Source: Merdimmobilis hominis
GTDB lineage: Bacteria; Bacillota; Clostridia; Oscillospirales; Ruminococcaceae
DNA: 64,000 nt
Assembly: GCF_016901855.1 (NCBI RefSeq)
Contig: NZ_JACJKY010000007.1
Location: 62,001-126,000 of the forward strand
Direction: 5' to 3'
A model generated the notes under the pieces. The model was not told the DNA's origin, did no database searches, and worked only from the letters and a program-made list of their open reading frames with translations. Position numbers and translations under genes: made by a program. Shown here piece by piece: positions 24,113 through 33,414 of this stretch (position 1 is the first letter of the stretch; each line of letters begins with the position of its first letter).

Positions 24113-25954
24113 ATGAGAGGAATAAAAAGAAGTCTTTGGCTGAGCGCATTGTCGCTTTGCCTGTGTGTAGCAATGCTTCTGGGCACAACATTCGCGTGGT
24201 TTACAGACAGTGTTGTGAACAAAAACAATCGCATTGAAGCAGGTTCATTGCAAGTAGAGTTGTGGAAAAAAGGGCCACTGGAAACGACGTGGACAAATAT
24301 CACGGAAAGCCAAGTTCCTGTGTTCAATTATGATAAATGGGAGCCGGGATATTCCACTGGCGCAACATTTAGAGTAGAAAATAAAGGCACACTTTCTGTC
24401 AAATATGAGCTTGAGCTTCAAAACGTCGTAACAACCAAAGAGATCGAGAATGTAATCGATGTCTACGTGAATAACGTTAATAAAGGTACGCTGGCACAGT
24501 TCATGAAAGGCGAAAACCTGTTTGCCGGAACGATTGTGAATGGTGAGACACACAGCGAAGAGATCGAAGTTAAACTTGAGATGCAGAAAGACGCTGACAA
24601 CGACTATCAGGGTGCATTCGCATCATTTGATATTTTGCTGAAAGCAGCGCAGACACCGGATGAAGCGGACGGCTTTGGTTCGAACAAGTATGATGAAGAC
24701 GCGTTGTATGAGCAGATTAACGTTGAAGCAACTAATGACGAAAATAAAAATGGTGAAGCATTGCAGGATGCACTCAGAGAAGCAAAATCAGGCACTACAA
24801 TTTTTGTTTCCGGAGGTGTATACAATCTGCCTGCTGGCACAGAATCTGTATCCGGACAGTCTGGATGGCTTATGCCGATTACACAGGACGGTATTACAAT
24901 CAAAGGTGATGGAAACACTGTCATTAAATCTGATGACGCTTCCGGCAATGGTGCATGGGCAACACAGAACGTAATTACCGTTTTTGCAGATAATGTTACA
25001 TTGGAAAACCTGATTATCGAGCCAAGAGCAAGTGTAAATAAAAATGTGGAAGTTTTGGGCAAAAACTTTACTATGAAAAACTGCACTGTTCGTGTCGGTT
25101 CGCTGTATTTCAGCGGTGATAAAGGAAATGTTTTGGTTTCCGGCAATACTTTTGAAGAGGATTCCTGCATCGTACTTGATAGCGTAAATGCAGCAGAAAC
25201 TGTAAGCAGAGCAAATGCTGGTGGTAATATTGTTATTGAAAATAACACCTTTAAAGACTGCGTTTCTTATGCAATCGGCAATACCACATGGACAAGTCCG
25301 GCAACATTGACAATGGCAAATGTCCAGGTGAACGGCAATACCTTTGAAAATGTAGCGAATGTTCTGCGCCATCGTGTAGCAAGCGGTGTATTCGAGTTTG
25401 ATGAAACAAATACACTGGACGGTCAGAATTTAGATGCCGTTCTGCTTGCACAATATATCAATTCTGATCCGCATTCCGGTTTGACAGCAGAGCAGCTGAA
25501 AAACAGACTGGTAGCAACAGTTGGCGGAAAAGAAATTCGTGTCGGTACTGATTTTCTTGTTGGACAAAATCGCGGCTGGACAAACAATACAACTTTTGAC
25601 TTTGGTTGGGCAGTGAATAAAGCAAATACCGGTTTAGATGCAGTAAAAGCTGAATCGAACACAACAACAATCAACGCTTTGGTGGCTTCTTTGAAAGATC
25701 AATCAACAGAAGAAGTTCTGCAAACTAAAGTTGCAAAATTGGATCAGCTTTTGTTTGGCGATGATGGCGCATGTGCATATCCGGAGAGTTGGTCAAAAGG
25801 TTGGATGAGCAATGCATTCCTTACCAGAGGTGCAAGCGACGGTGCTTATTGGAATGCAACTGCAATGACTGCAACGAAAGAATCGAATCCGGATACAATC
25901 GTTACGATTGTTATGGAGCACACAGACGGTACAGTATACTTTGTAAGATACTAA
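24113..25954 (+). CDS. SipW-type secreted protein with TasA-like and beta-helix regions
   Basis: A 613-residue exported protein. The signal region has basic residues, a hydrophobic core, and LLGTTFAWFTDSV at residues 22-34. That is the TFAWFTD pattern of SipW-dependent signal peptides (TasA/CotN family, biofilm fibres). A TasA-like beta domain follows to about 185 (WEPGYSTGATFRVENKG). From about 205 to 430 there is a run of short strands and Asn turns (FVSGGVYNLPAG, ITIKGDGNTVIKSD, VTLENLIIEP, FTMKNCTVRVG, IVIENNTFKDC) typical of a right-handed parallel beta-helix. No LPXTG, SLH or other wall anchor is seen. No sipW peptidase gene is in the window. The gene is noticeably more A-rich, with more AAT/ACA codons, than its neighbours. 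Single-gene unit. Confidence 0.75.
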   Translation: MRGIKRSLWLSALSLCLCVAMLLGTTFAWFTDSVVNKNNRIEAGSLQVELWKKGPLETTWTNITESQVPVFNYDKWEPGYSTGATFRVENKGTLSVKYELELQNVVTTKEIENVIDVYVNNVNKGTLAQFMKGENLFAGTIVNGETHSEEIEVKLEMQKDADNDYQGAFASFDILLKAAQTPDEADGFGSNKYDEDALYEQINVEATNDENKNGEALQDALREAKSGTTIFVSGGVYNLPAGTESVSGQSGWLMPITQDGITIKGDGNTVIKSDDASGNGAWATQNVITVFADNVTLENLIIEPRASVNKNVEVLGKNFTMKNCTVRVGSLYFSGDKGNVLVSGNTFEEDSCIVLDSVNAAETVSRANAGGNIVIENNTFKDCVSYAIGNTTWTSPATLTMANVQVNGNTFENVANVLRHRVASGVFEFDETNTLDGQNLDAVLLAQYINSDPHSGLTAEQLKNRLVATVGGKEIRVGTDFLVGQNRGWTNNTTFDFGWAVNKANTGLDAVKAESNTTTINALVASLKDQSTEEVLQTKVAKLDQLLFGDDGACAYPESWSKGWMSNAFLTRGASDGAYWNATAMTATKESNPDTIVTIVMEHTDGTVYFVRY

Positions 25955-26010
25955 TACTGTGTTCTATGTGTCGCAGTTTATCCGAATACGAAATATCATA
26001 ATTCGAATAA

Positions 26011-26038
26011 AAAACAGGACGGTTTTCCGTCCTGTTTT
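26011..26038 (+). terminator. Terminator of the SipW-type gene
   Basis: AAAACAGGACGG (26011-26022) pairs with CCGTCCTGTTTT (26027-26038), then more T. Confidence 0.88.
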
Positions 26039-26151
26039 TTTATTTCTTTCAAACTGCGCAAAAAAATTACAGGTCATGTTGTTCATAAAAATATAAAAAA
26101 GAACAACTGTTTTTCTCTGTTTTCACCATATGCATTTTGTCTCTTTTATGA

Positions 26152-26157
26152 TATAAT
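26152..26157 (+). promoter_or_regulatory. -10 box for the lipoprotein-two-component unit
   Basis: TATAAT 46 bases upstream of the lipoprotein ATG; the -35 region (TATGCA) is poor. Confidence 0.4.
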
Positions 26158-26202
26158 AAATCCAAATAAGTACAGATTACGCGATAAAAAGGTGGGGAAA
26201 CG

Positions 26203-27546
26203 ATGAAGCAAAAATTGTTTGCGCTGTGTATCAGTGTTATGTTTCTTTTTTCAGGCTGTAACTACACACAGACAGGCGTTGAGGATCTGTTAAAGCCGCC
26301 GAAACTTTCCGAACAACAAAATGAGATTTATTCTGCGCTTCAGGCAAGCACGGGCAGCAATATCCGTTTGGTCTATCCGAAAAAAGGCGATTTCACTTCT
26401 GCGTTTCTCATCAACAACATTGACAGTGAATCAACGCAGGAAGCGATTGTGTTCTATATGCGAGAAGACACTGTCAATGCCACCAATACACTGCGGATCA
26501 ATGTGTTGGACCAGCGCGAAGGAGAATGGGTGTCCGTTTATGATGCTGGCGTGGCTGCAAATGAAGTGGAAAAAGTGAATTTTGTACAGTCAAATTTAAA
26601 TTTGTTCATCGTCGTTGGGGTGACTGTGGCATCCAACACAGAAAAAAATGTTCTGGTTTATCAATATCAGGATGGACAGCTTGTGCAGACAGATGCACCC
26701 GTTTTTTGCACAAGCTATGAAGTTTCCGATATTGATACAAACGGATATTCTGAGATTCTGGCAATTTCTCCGGCGCATTCTGAAAAAGAAATCCCGCGTG
26801 CATTGCTTTATGAAATCTCCAGTTACGGGAAGATTCGTGAAATTGGGGAATGTCCCATTGATCCGGGTGTGAGTGCATATCCGCATGTCTGTGTCGGCGA
26901 GCTGAATGACGGAAATAAAGCATTTTATCTCGACGGTGTTCGTGCCGGAAATCAATATACTACAGAGATTTTAATGTATGATAAGCACACACAAACGCTT
27001 GAGAATCTGCTGTATGACAAAGAAAAAGGAATTGATCTTGTTTCAATGACAACCCGGAGCAGCGGTGCTGTTTGTGCAGACATTAACGGAGACGGAATGA
27101 TTGAAATCCCTGTTCACCGAGCAGCACTTGGATATGAAACGGCTGAAAAACATGCGCAGGAAGCATTGACCGAATGGTATGTGTATGATGCAGGCAAATT
27201 GGTACGGATCAGCCTTACCTATGTTTCTTATTCGCTGGGGTATTTATTCGAATTGCCCGATCAATGGGAGGGACAGGTCGCGCCGGTTTTTTCTGCAAAT
27301 ACAAATGAACTGTCGTTTTATTATTATACGGATGATACGATTACGCAGGAACGGCTGTTGTCTATTCGCGTTTTTAAGAGCAATGAGTATGAGACGGATG
27401 GAAAAGATTATTTGTTGCTGCAAAACAATGGGCAGCTGATTTATGGCTGCAATTTTTCATCAGATGAAGCGTTATCAGAGCAGGCTCGTGCGCTTTTGGT
27501 GGATGCAGAAACAGTAAAACGCAATTTTCAGCTGTATGCGCGTTGA
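26203..27546 (+). CDS. Lipoprotein of unknown function
   Basis: A 447-residue protein. The signal peptide ends in a lipobox, FLFSGC near residues 14-19, so it should be anchored outside the membrane by the Cys. The mature part is rich in beta strands and contains two Asp-rich turns, DIDTNGYSEILAI (near 172-184) and DINGDGMIEIPVH (near 290-302). These resemble FG-GAP/VCBS-type calcium loops of beta-propellers. RBS AAGGTGGGG supports the ATG. It lies 15 bases before the response-regulator gene and shares its transcript, so it may act as an extracytoplasmic partner or target of that system. I do not recognise a named family. Confidence 0.7.
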   Translation: MKQKLFALCISVMFLFSGCNYTQTGVEDLLKPPKLSEQQNEIYSALQASTGSNIRLVYPKKGDFTSAFLINNIDSESTQEAIVFYMREDTVNATNTLRINVLDQREGEWVSVYDAGVAANEVEKVNFVQSNLNLFIVVGVTVASNTEKNVLVYQYQDGQLVQTDAPVFCTSYEVSDIDTNGYSEILAISPAHSEKEIPRALLYEISSYGKIREIGECPIDPGVSAYPHVCVGELNDGNKAFYLDGVRAGNQYTTEILMYDKHTQTLENLLYDKEKGIDLVSMTTRSSGAVCADINGDGMIEIPVHRAALGYETAEKHAQEALTEWYVYDAGKLVRISLTYVSYSLGYLFELPDQWEGQVAPVFSANTNELSFYYYTDDTITQERLLSIRVFKSNEYETDGKDYLLLQNNGQLIYGCNFSSDEALSEQARALLVDAETVKRNFQLYAR

Positions 27547-27561
27547 AAAGGAGATTGAGTC

Positions 27562-28257
27562 ATGAAAAAAATACTTGTTTGTGAAGATGAGGCAGCAATT
27601 CGCGATTTTGTGGTAATCAATTTGCAGCGCAGCGGATATACAACGGTTGCAGCAGAAAACGGTGAAGAAGCGCTTCGTCTGTTTGAAGAAGAAAACGGTG
27701 AAATTGATGTTGTTTTGCTCGATATTATGATGCCGGGAATGGATGGATTTGCAGTGTGCAAGGAGCTTCGCTCACGCAGCGACAACTTAGGTATTATTAT
27801 GCTTACTGCAAAAACACAGGAAATGGATAAGGTGCGCGGTTTGATGCTCGGTGCAGATGACTATGTGGTAAAACCGTTTTCGCCATCAGAGCTTGTGGCG
27901 CGCGTGGATGCCATTTATCGCCGTGTTTCCATGTCAAGATCAATGAATCAAGTGGCACAACCCATTGCGTCGGGAACATTTTTGTTAAATCCCAAAAGCA
28001 GAACACTCACCAAAAATGGTGTTCCGGTTGATTTGACACAGGTGGAATATCAGCTGATGGAGCTGTTTATTAAGAATAAAGGTGTTGCACTCGAGCGGCA
28101 TCAGATTCTCTCGGCAATCTGGGGAGAAGGATATTTTGGTGACGTAAAGGTAGTGGATGTGAATATTCGGCGGCTTCGCATGAAAATCGAAGATGAGCCG
28201 TCCAAACCGACCCACCTGCTCACAATCTGGGGATACGGATATAAATGGCAGGAATAA
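27562..28257 (+). CDS. OmpR/PhoB-family response regulator
   Basis: A 231-residue transcription regulator with an N-terminal receiver and C-terminal winged helix. The receiver shows acidic pair CEDE (near 8-11), phospho-acceptor Asp in VVLLDIMMPGMDG (residue 54), Thr/Ser switch IIMLTAK, and Lys in DDYVVKPFSPSEL (near 104). The DNA-binding half has LTQVEYQLMELFIKNKGVAL and VVDVNIRRLRMKIE (recognition helix), then TIWGYGYKW. The cognate kinase is 24 bases downstream. The lipoprotein gene upstream is in the same unit. Target genes unknown. Confidence 0.92.
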   Translation: MKKILVCEDEAAIRDFVVINLQRSGYTTVAAENGEEALRLFEEENGEIDVVLLDIMMPGMDGFAVCKELRSRSDNLGIIMLTAKTQEMDKVRGLMLGADDYVVKPFSPSELVARVDAIYRRVSMSRSMNQVAQPIASGTFLLNPKSRTLTKNGVPVDLTQVEYQLMELFIKNKGVALERHQILSAIWGEGYFGDVKVVDVNIRRLRMKIEDEPSKPTHLLTIWGYGYKWQE

Positions 28258-28281
28258 ACGACACAAAGGGGCAGCACAAAG

Positions 28282-29772
28282 ATGGCGGTTAAAAGTATTA
28301 CGCAGCGATGGATCATCAATAGCTTGAGCGTCATTTTGATTGTGATTCTTCTGTCTGCGATTGCATTTACTTTTTCGATTCAGAATTTTTATTACACAGC
28401 CGCACGGACAGCCATTACATCGCGTGTGAACGTGGTGTCAGGTGTTCTGCTGCGCATGGCGGATGACAGTTCCGTCGATTTTACGGCGGAGCTTCGTGAT
28501 ATTGTGGAAAACTCGGATGAAAAAGATCAGTTTGAAATTACAGCGATCAATCACAGCGGTCAGGTGGCGCTTTCATCAAGCGGATTTTCTTACACACGGC
28601 AGGAGCCTATGCCTGATTATGATGAAGCACTGACCAGTGCGGACGGAATGGGCTATTATGTGGGAAAGAATCAATCGGGTGAAAGTATTATGGCTGTTTC
28701 ACTGATGCTGCCGAATACGATGACGGAATATTCGGCGATTCGCTATGTGGTGTCGCTTGAAAACATCAACATGTTGCTGATTATTTATGTACTGGTGTTT
28801 TTCTTGGTTGCGCTGATCGTGATTGCATTAGTGATGATTTCCGGTCTTTATTTTGTCAAGTCAATCGTGATTCCCGTGCGTGAAGTCAGTGCGGCGGCAA
28901 AGCGGTTTGCAACCGGTGATATGACGACGCGTATTGTCAAAAAATCGGACGATGAGCTTGGCGATTTAACAGATGTCATCAACTTTATGGCGTCTGAAAT
29001 CTCAGCGTCTGAAGATATGAAAAACGAGTTTATTTCCTCTGTGTCGCATGAGCTGCGAACACCGCTGACTGCGATCAAAGGCTGGAGTGAAACGCTGATG
29101 ACGCTCGGTGATTCTCCCGAGGATAAAGAAACCATGAAAAAGGGCATGCGAATCATTACCGGCGAAACGGAGCGGCTTTCCGGAATGGTGGAGGAACTGC
29201 TCGATTTTTCGAGAATGCAGAGCGGGCGGCTGACGCTTGTTAAGAGTACCATGGACGTTTTGGCGGAGTTAGGCGATGCCGTTTTGATGTATGCAGAACG
29301 AGCGCGGCGTGAAGGAATCCATTTGATCTATGAAGAGCCGATGGAAATGATGCCGATGTTCGGTGATAAAAACAGGCTGCGGCAGGTATTTATCAATGTC
29401 ATTGACAATGCGTTAAAATACAGTGATTCGGGTGATACAGTAACCATTCAGGCACGCATGCAGGATGGAATCATTATCATTTCGGTTGCAGACACCGGCT
29501 GCGGAATTTCGGCAGAGGATTTGCCGAAAGTCAAAACAAAATTCTTTAAAGCCAATCATACACGCCGCGGTTCCGGAATCGGATTGGCGGTGGCAGATGA
29601 AATTGTGCAGATGCACGACGGTGAACTTCAGATAGAAAGTGAAGTTGGAAAAGGAACGACCGTGACAATTCGTCTGCCGGTCAATTTGAAAAAGGGTGAG
29701 ATTCGTGAAACAGAAATCACAACGCCGGCAGAACAGACAGAAACAATGCAACAGGGAAAGGAATCGGTTTAA
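28282..29772 (+). CDS. Membrane sensor histidine kinase
   Basis: A 496-residue sensor kinase. Membrane helices at about 13-36 and 155-185 flank an extracytoplasmic sensor of about 118 residues (RITSRVNVVSGVLLRMADDS onwards). A HAMP linker follows (SGLYFVKSIVIPVREVSAAA). The H-box VSHELRTPLTAIKGW has the phospho-acceptor His at 256. The ATPase has N-box FINVIDNALKYSD, G1 DTGCGI, and G2 RRGSGIGLAVADEI. A Thr/Glu-rich tail follows the ATPase domain. It is the partner of the response regulator upstream. The signal is unknown; the adjacent lipoprotein is a candidate modulator. Confidence 0.92.
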   Translation: MAVKSITQRWIINSLSVILIVILLSAIAFTFSIQNFYYTAARTAITSRVNVVSGVLLRMADDSSVDFTAELRDIVENSDEKDQFEITAINHSGQVALSSSGFSYTRQEPMPDYDEALTSADGMGYYVGKNQSGESIMAVSLMLPNTMTEYSAIRYVVSLENINMLLIIYVLVFFLVALIVIALVMISGLYFVKSIVIPVREVSAAAKRFATGDMTTRIVKKSDDELGDLTDVINFMASEISASEDMKNEFISSVSHELRTPLTAIKGWSETLMTLGDSPEDKETMKKGMRIITGETERLSGMVEELLDFSRMQSGRLTLVKSTMDVLAELGDAVLMYAERARREGIHLIYEEPMEMMPMFGDKNRLRQVFINVIDNALKYSDSGDTVTIQARMQDGIIIISVADTGCGISAEDLPKVKTKFFKANHTRRGSGIGLAVADEIVQMHDGELQIESEVGKGTTVTIRLPVNLKKGEIRETEITTPAEQTETMQQGKESV

Positions 29773-29777
29773 AGAAA

Positions 29778-30734
29778 ATGGATGAACAACAGCAGAACAT
29801 AAAAGTGATTAAGAGCCGAATCGGCGGACAGGCGCTGATTGAGGGTGTAATGATGCGGGGTCTGACACACACTGCAATGGCGGTGCGTAAGCCCGACGGC
29901 ACGATTGACGTGTCAAAAGAGGCAATTCATACAAGCAATGCTTTGCGGATTGCAGGCAAAATCCCGATTGTACGCGGTGTGGTGATGTTTGTACAGAGTA
30001 TTGTGACCGGTTACCGCTATCTTGCGAAATCGGCTGAAATCTCCGGAATGGCAGAGGAAGAGGAAGAACCGGAATCGAAATTTGAACAATGGCTTACAAA
30101 GGTATTCGGCGAGCATCTCATGAAAGTACTGATGGGAACTTCGATGGTACTTGGACTTGCGCTTTGTATTCTGCTGTTCATTCTTGCGCCGGCACTCATT
30201 GTTAAAGGAATTGATATGCTTGTTCCGCTCGGCTGGACGAAGTCTCTGTTGGAGGGCATCATCAAAATGGCGATTTTCATTGGATATCTGGCGGTTGTTT
30301 CGCGGATGAAAGAGATGAAACGTGTATTCCAGTATCATGGCGCGGAGCATAAGTCGATTTTCTGCTATGAAAACGGACTGCCGCTTACAGTGGAGAATGT
30401 GCGGAAACAAAAACGTTTCCACCCGCGCTGCGGCACAAGCTTTATGATCTTGATTCTGATTATCAGTATCGTGGTATCGTCGGTTGTGACATGGGACAAT
30501 ATGCTGATTCGCGTGTTGCTGAAAATCATCACACTTCCGCTTATTATGGGCATCGGCTATGAGCTCATTAAACTCGCCGGACGGTATGATAACATCATCA
30601 CACGCATTATTTCGTGGCCGGGCATGTGCATGCAGCATTTGACGACCTCGGAACCGGATGACAGTCAGATTGAAGTGGCAATCGCATCGCTTGAGCCGGT
30701 ACTGCCGACAAACCGCGAAGAGGATCAGTGGTGA
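29778..30734 (+). CDS. DUF1385 membrane protein (YqhQ-like)
   Basis: A 318-residue protein of the DUF1385 family. It has the conserved N-terminal IGGQALIEGVMMRG followed by a Met/Ala-rich turn, several membrane helices (about 115-185 and 225-265), and the metal-binding-like YHGAEHKSIFCYENG and RFHPRCGTSFM motifs, where conserved His and Cys suggest metal binding. In many Firmicutes the gene lies directly before prmC and prfA, as here before prmC. No biochemical function is established. It begins 6 bases after the kinase stop, so read-through from the two-component unit is likely. Confidence 0.88.
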   Translation: MDEQQQNIKVIKSRIGGQALIEGVMMRGLTHTAMAVRKPDGTIDVSKEAIHTSNALRIAGKIPIVRGVVMFVQSIVTGYRYLAKSAEISGMAEEEEEPESKFEQWLTKVFGEHLMKVLMGTSMVLGLALCILLFILAPALIVKGIDMLVPLGWTKSLLEGIIKMAIFIGYLAVVSRMKEMKRVFQYHGAEHKSIFCYENGLPLTVENVRKQKRFHPRCGTSFMILILIISIVVSSVVTWDNMLIRVLLKIITLPLIMGIGYELIKLAGRYDNIITRIISWPGMCMQHLTTSEPDDSQIEVAIASLEPVLPTNREEDQW

Positions 30735-30735
30735 G

Positions 30736-31581
30736 ATGGACACAAAAGAAGCATATCAAATCGGGTGCAAAGCCCTTTCATCGATCAGTGACAGTGCTTC
30801 GTTTGAAGTGTTTGAGCTGCTGCGTTTTTGCGCGGATCTGTCCAAGACGGATGTGTTGTGCAATATAAAACAGTTAAGCGACCAGCAAAAGAAAGTATTT
30901 TTGGCGTGCCTTGACCGCAGAGCGAATGGTGAACCGCTTCAGTATATTGTCGGAGAATGGAGCTTTTTCGGCAGGGAATATAAAGTCGGTCCCGGCGTAC
31001 TTATTCCGCGGGCGGATACAGAGGTGCTTGTGGAAACGGCGATTTCATGTGCCAGACAAAGCGGTGTAAACAATGCCGCCGACTTATGTGCGGGAAGCGG
31101 ATGCATCGGTATTTCGCTTTCGTGCGAGCTTGACATTCCGGTGGACTGCTATGAAAAAAGTGAAGATGCATTTTCATATTTGCAGGAGAATATCAAAAAA
31201 AACAGCGCAGACTGTAAGGCCGTTTTATGGGATGTCTGCGCAGAGAGTACCGGGATGTACGATATGATCGTATCGAATCCGCCGTATCTCACCAAAGCAG
31301 ATATGGAGGACTTGCAGCGTGAGGTATCGTTTGAACCGGCAATGGCGCTTTATGGCGAGGCGGAAGACGGGCTTTCTTTTTACCGTACGATTACAAAACG
31401 CTGGAAATCATCGCTTAAACCGGGTGGATGGCTCTTATATGAAATCGGAATGGGACAGCATGATGATGTGGCGGCCATTCTGGAACAAAATGGATTCATT
31501 GAAATTTGCACGGAGAAAGATCTGTGTGGTATAATACGGGTGGTATTTGCCAGACGTGCAGAAGAAGACATAAACGCGTAA
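30736..31581 (+). CDS. prmC: Release factor glutamine methyltransferase PrmC
   Basis: A 281-residue SAM enzyme that methylates the Gln of the GGQ motif in release factors RF1/RF2. The N-terminal helical domain ends near 80; then [20 protein letters not shown] and [12 protein letters not shown], the SAM motif [15 protein letters not shown] (near 115), and the catalytic NPPY in [14 protein letters not shown] (near 180). I choose the ATG at 30736, one base after the DUF1385 stop; frames extending further upstream would overlap that gene. No prfA gene is next to it; recA follows 32 bases later. Confidence 0.93.
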   Translation: MDTKEAYQIGCKALSSISDSASFEVFELLRFCADLSKTDVLCNIKQLSDQQKKVFLACLDRRANGEPLQYIVGEWSFFGREYKVGPGVLIPRADTEVLVETAISCARQSGVNNAADLCAGSGCIGISLSCELDIPVDCYEKSEDAFSYLQENIKKNSADCKAVLWDVCAESTGMYDMIVSNPPYLTKADMEDLQREVSFEPAMALYGEAEDGLSFYRTITKRWKSSLKPGGWLLYEIGMGQHDDVAAILEQNGFIEICTEKDLCGIIRVVFARRAEEDINA

Positions 31582-31613
31582 ATAAAGAAGTATATATAGA
31601 TAGGAGAAGCAAT

Positions 31614-32768
31614 ATGGCAACAAAACAGCAAAAAGGAAAACCGCAGGTACAGCTTCAGGTGACTGCGGAGGATAAGAAAAAAGCGCTGGAAACGGCGATC
31701 AGTCAGATTGAAAAACAGTACGGCAAAGGTGCTGTGATGAAACTCGGCCAGGCAACCACGATGCAGGTCGATGCGATTTCGACCGGTTCGCTCGGACTGG
31801 ATATGGCGCTTGGCATCGGCGGCGTACCGCGCGGACGAATCATCGAGGTGTTCGGTCCGGAATCTTCCGGTAAAACGACCGTTGCGCTTCAGATTGTCGC
31901 ACAGGCACAGAAAGCAGGCGGTGAAGCAGCGTTTATCGACGTTGAGCACGCACTCGATCCGATTTATGCAAAGGCGCTGGGTGTTGACATCGACTCGCTT
32001 CTCGTTTCGCAGCCGGATACCGGTGAGCAGGCGCTCGAAATCATGGAAGCCCTCATTCGTTCCGGTGCACTTGACGTCATTGTATTGGACTCTGTTGCGG
32101 CAATGGTGACAAAAGCCGAGATCGACGGCGAAATGGGCGAAGCACACGTCGGTTTGCAGGCACGTTTGATGTCGCAGGCACTCAGAAAACTCACCTCCGT
32201 TGTATCCCGCTCCAACTGTGTGGCAGTGTTCATCAACCAGGTGCGTGAGAAAATCGGTGTCATGTACGGTAATCCGGAAACAACACCGGGCGGCCGTGCG
32301 CTTAAATTCTATTCGTCGGTGCGTATTGAGGTTCGCCGCGGCGAAGCCATCAAAAACGGCGCAGAGATCATCGGCAACAAGACGAAGTGTAAGATCGTCA
32401 AAAATAAAGTTGCACCGCCGTTTAAAGAGGTCGTATTTGACATCATGTACGGCGAGGGTGTTTCCCGTGTAGGCGAGATCATCGACTATGCAGTAGAAGC
32501 GGACATCATCGAAAAGAGCGGCGCATGGTTCAGCTATAATGGCGAGCGGCTCGGTCAGGGCAGAGATAAAGTCAAGCAGCTCTTGAAAGAAAACGAGGCG
32601 CTCTGCGAAGAAATTGCGGAGAAAGTCCGTGCACACAGCCAGGAGCTCATGGAAAAAAACCGTACAACCGCATCTTCTTCCGAGCCGAAACCGCCGGTTA
32701 TTCAGGCTGCACCGGTTGAGATGGATGTGGATATCGATATCGACGCGGATGAAAGTGATTTTGAATGA
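31614..32768 (+). CDS. recA: Recombinase RecA
   Basis: A 384-residue recombinase that forms filaments on single-stranded DNA, promotes strand exchange, and triggers LexA self-cleavage. It has Walker [10 protein letters not shown] (near 82), the MAW motif region [10 protein letters not shown], loop L1 [12 protein letters not shown], loop L2 [20 protein letters not shown], and an acidic tail rich in Asp ([13 protein letters not shown]). RBS TAGGAGAAG fixes the ATG at 31614. Its stop overlaps the recX start (ATGA). I see no LexA-type box in the 32 bases after prmC. Confidence 0.98.
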   Translation: MATKQQKGKPQVQLQVTAEDKKKALETAISQIEKQYGKGAVMKLGQATTMQVDAISTGSLGLDMALGIGGVPRGRIIEVFGPESSGKTTVALQIVAQAQKAGGEAAFIDVEHALDPIYAKALGVDIDSLLVSQPDTGEQALEIMEALIRSGALDVIVLDSVAAMVTKAEIDGEMGEAHVGLQARLMSQALRKLTSVVSRSNCVAVFINQVREKIGVMYGNPETTPGGRALKFYSSVRIEVRRGEAIKNGAEIIGNKTKCKIVKNKVAPPFKEVVFDIMYGEGVSRVGEIIDYAVEADIIEKSGAWFSYNGERLGQGRDKVKQLLKENEALCEEIAEKVRAHSQELMEKNRTTASSSEPKPPVIQAAPVEMDVDIDIDADESDFE

Positions 32769-33394
32769 GAATCACTGCGTTAGAGCCGTCTAAGAAGGCA
32801 GGACGTCACCGGATTTACACAGAAGAAGGATTTCTCTGTACACTCGAAGATGAAGTCATTGCCGCGCATCATATTCGGCCGAACTGTGAAGTAGACAGTG
32901 CACTTTTGAATGAACTCGATTTTTCGTCGCAGTGTTGTCGGGCAAAGGCGAAGGCGTATCAGCTGCTCGGGTACCGCGATCATACACACAAGGAACTGTA
33001 TGACAAGCTTTGCCGATCGGTTTCGCCAGAGGCGGCAGAACAGGTATGTGCGCTTCTTACAGAGCAGGGGTACATAAACGATGAAGCTTGTGCCGAAAAG
33101 CTTGCGCAGTACTATGTAAAAACGAAGCAGTTTGGTGCACGGCGGGCGCTGTATGAGCTGGTTCGCCGCGGCATCGACAAGGAAACCGCCAGAGAGGCAA
33201 TCGAATCGGTCGAAACCGATCCGGTCGATCAGATCTGCGGAATTATCTATAAAAAATACACCCATCTTCTCGATGGGGACTATAAAAACAGGTCGAAGCT
33301 TACAGCTGCATTGGTGCGGCGCGGCTATTCGTTTGACGATGTGCATGCGGCAATCGACCAGTATGCACAGTGGGAAGAAGAACACGAAGAATAA
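32765..33394 (+). CDS. recX: RecA regulator RecX
   Basis: A 209-residue, mostly helical regulator that caps or destabilises RecA filaments. [20 protein letters not shown] (near 60-80) and [20 protein letters not shown] are classic RecX repeats. [19 protein letters not shown] and [15 protein letters not shown] complete the three-helix modules. Overlap of four bases with recA implies translational coupling. Closed by the rimO ribosome site 20 bases later. Confidence 0.92.
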   Translation: MRITALEPSKKAGRHRIYTEEGFLCTLEDEVIAAHHIRPNCEVDSALLNELDFSSQCCRAKAKAYQLLGYRDHTHKELYDKLCRSVSPEAAEQVCALLTEQGYINDEACAEKLAQYYVKTKQFGARRALYELVRRGIDKETAREAIESVETDPVDQICGIIYKKYTHLLDGDYKNRSKLTAALVRRGYSFDDVHAAIDQYAQWEEEHEE

Positions 33395-33414
33395 CAAATG
33401 CAATGGAGGAAATT

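Noticed and set aside
31380-32636. Long open frame antisense to recA
   Set aside because: It mirrors the coding strand of a strongly conserved gene, shows no family motif and has no ribosome site. Composition of recA explains it.
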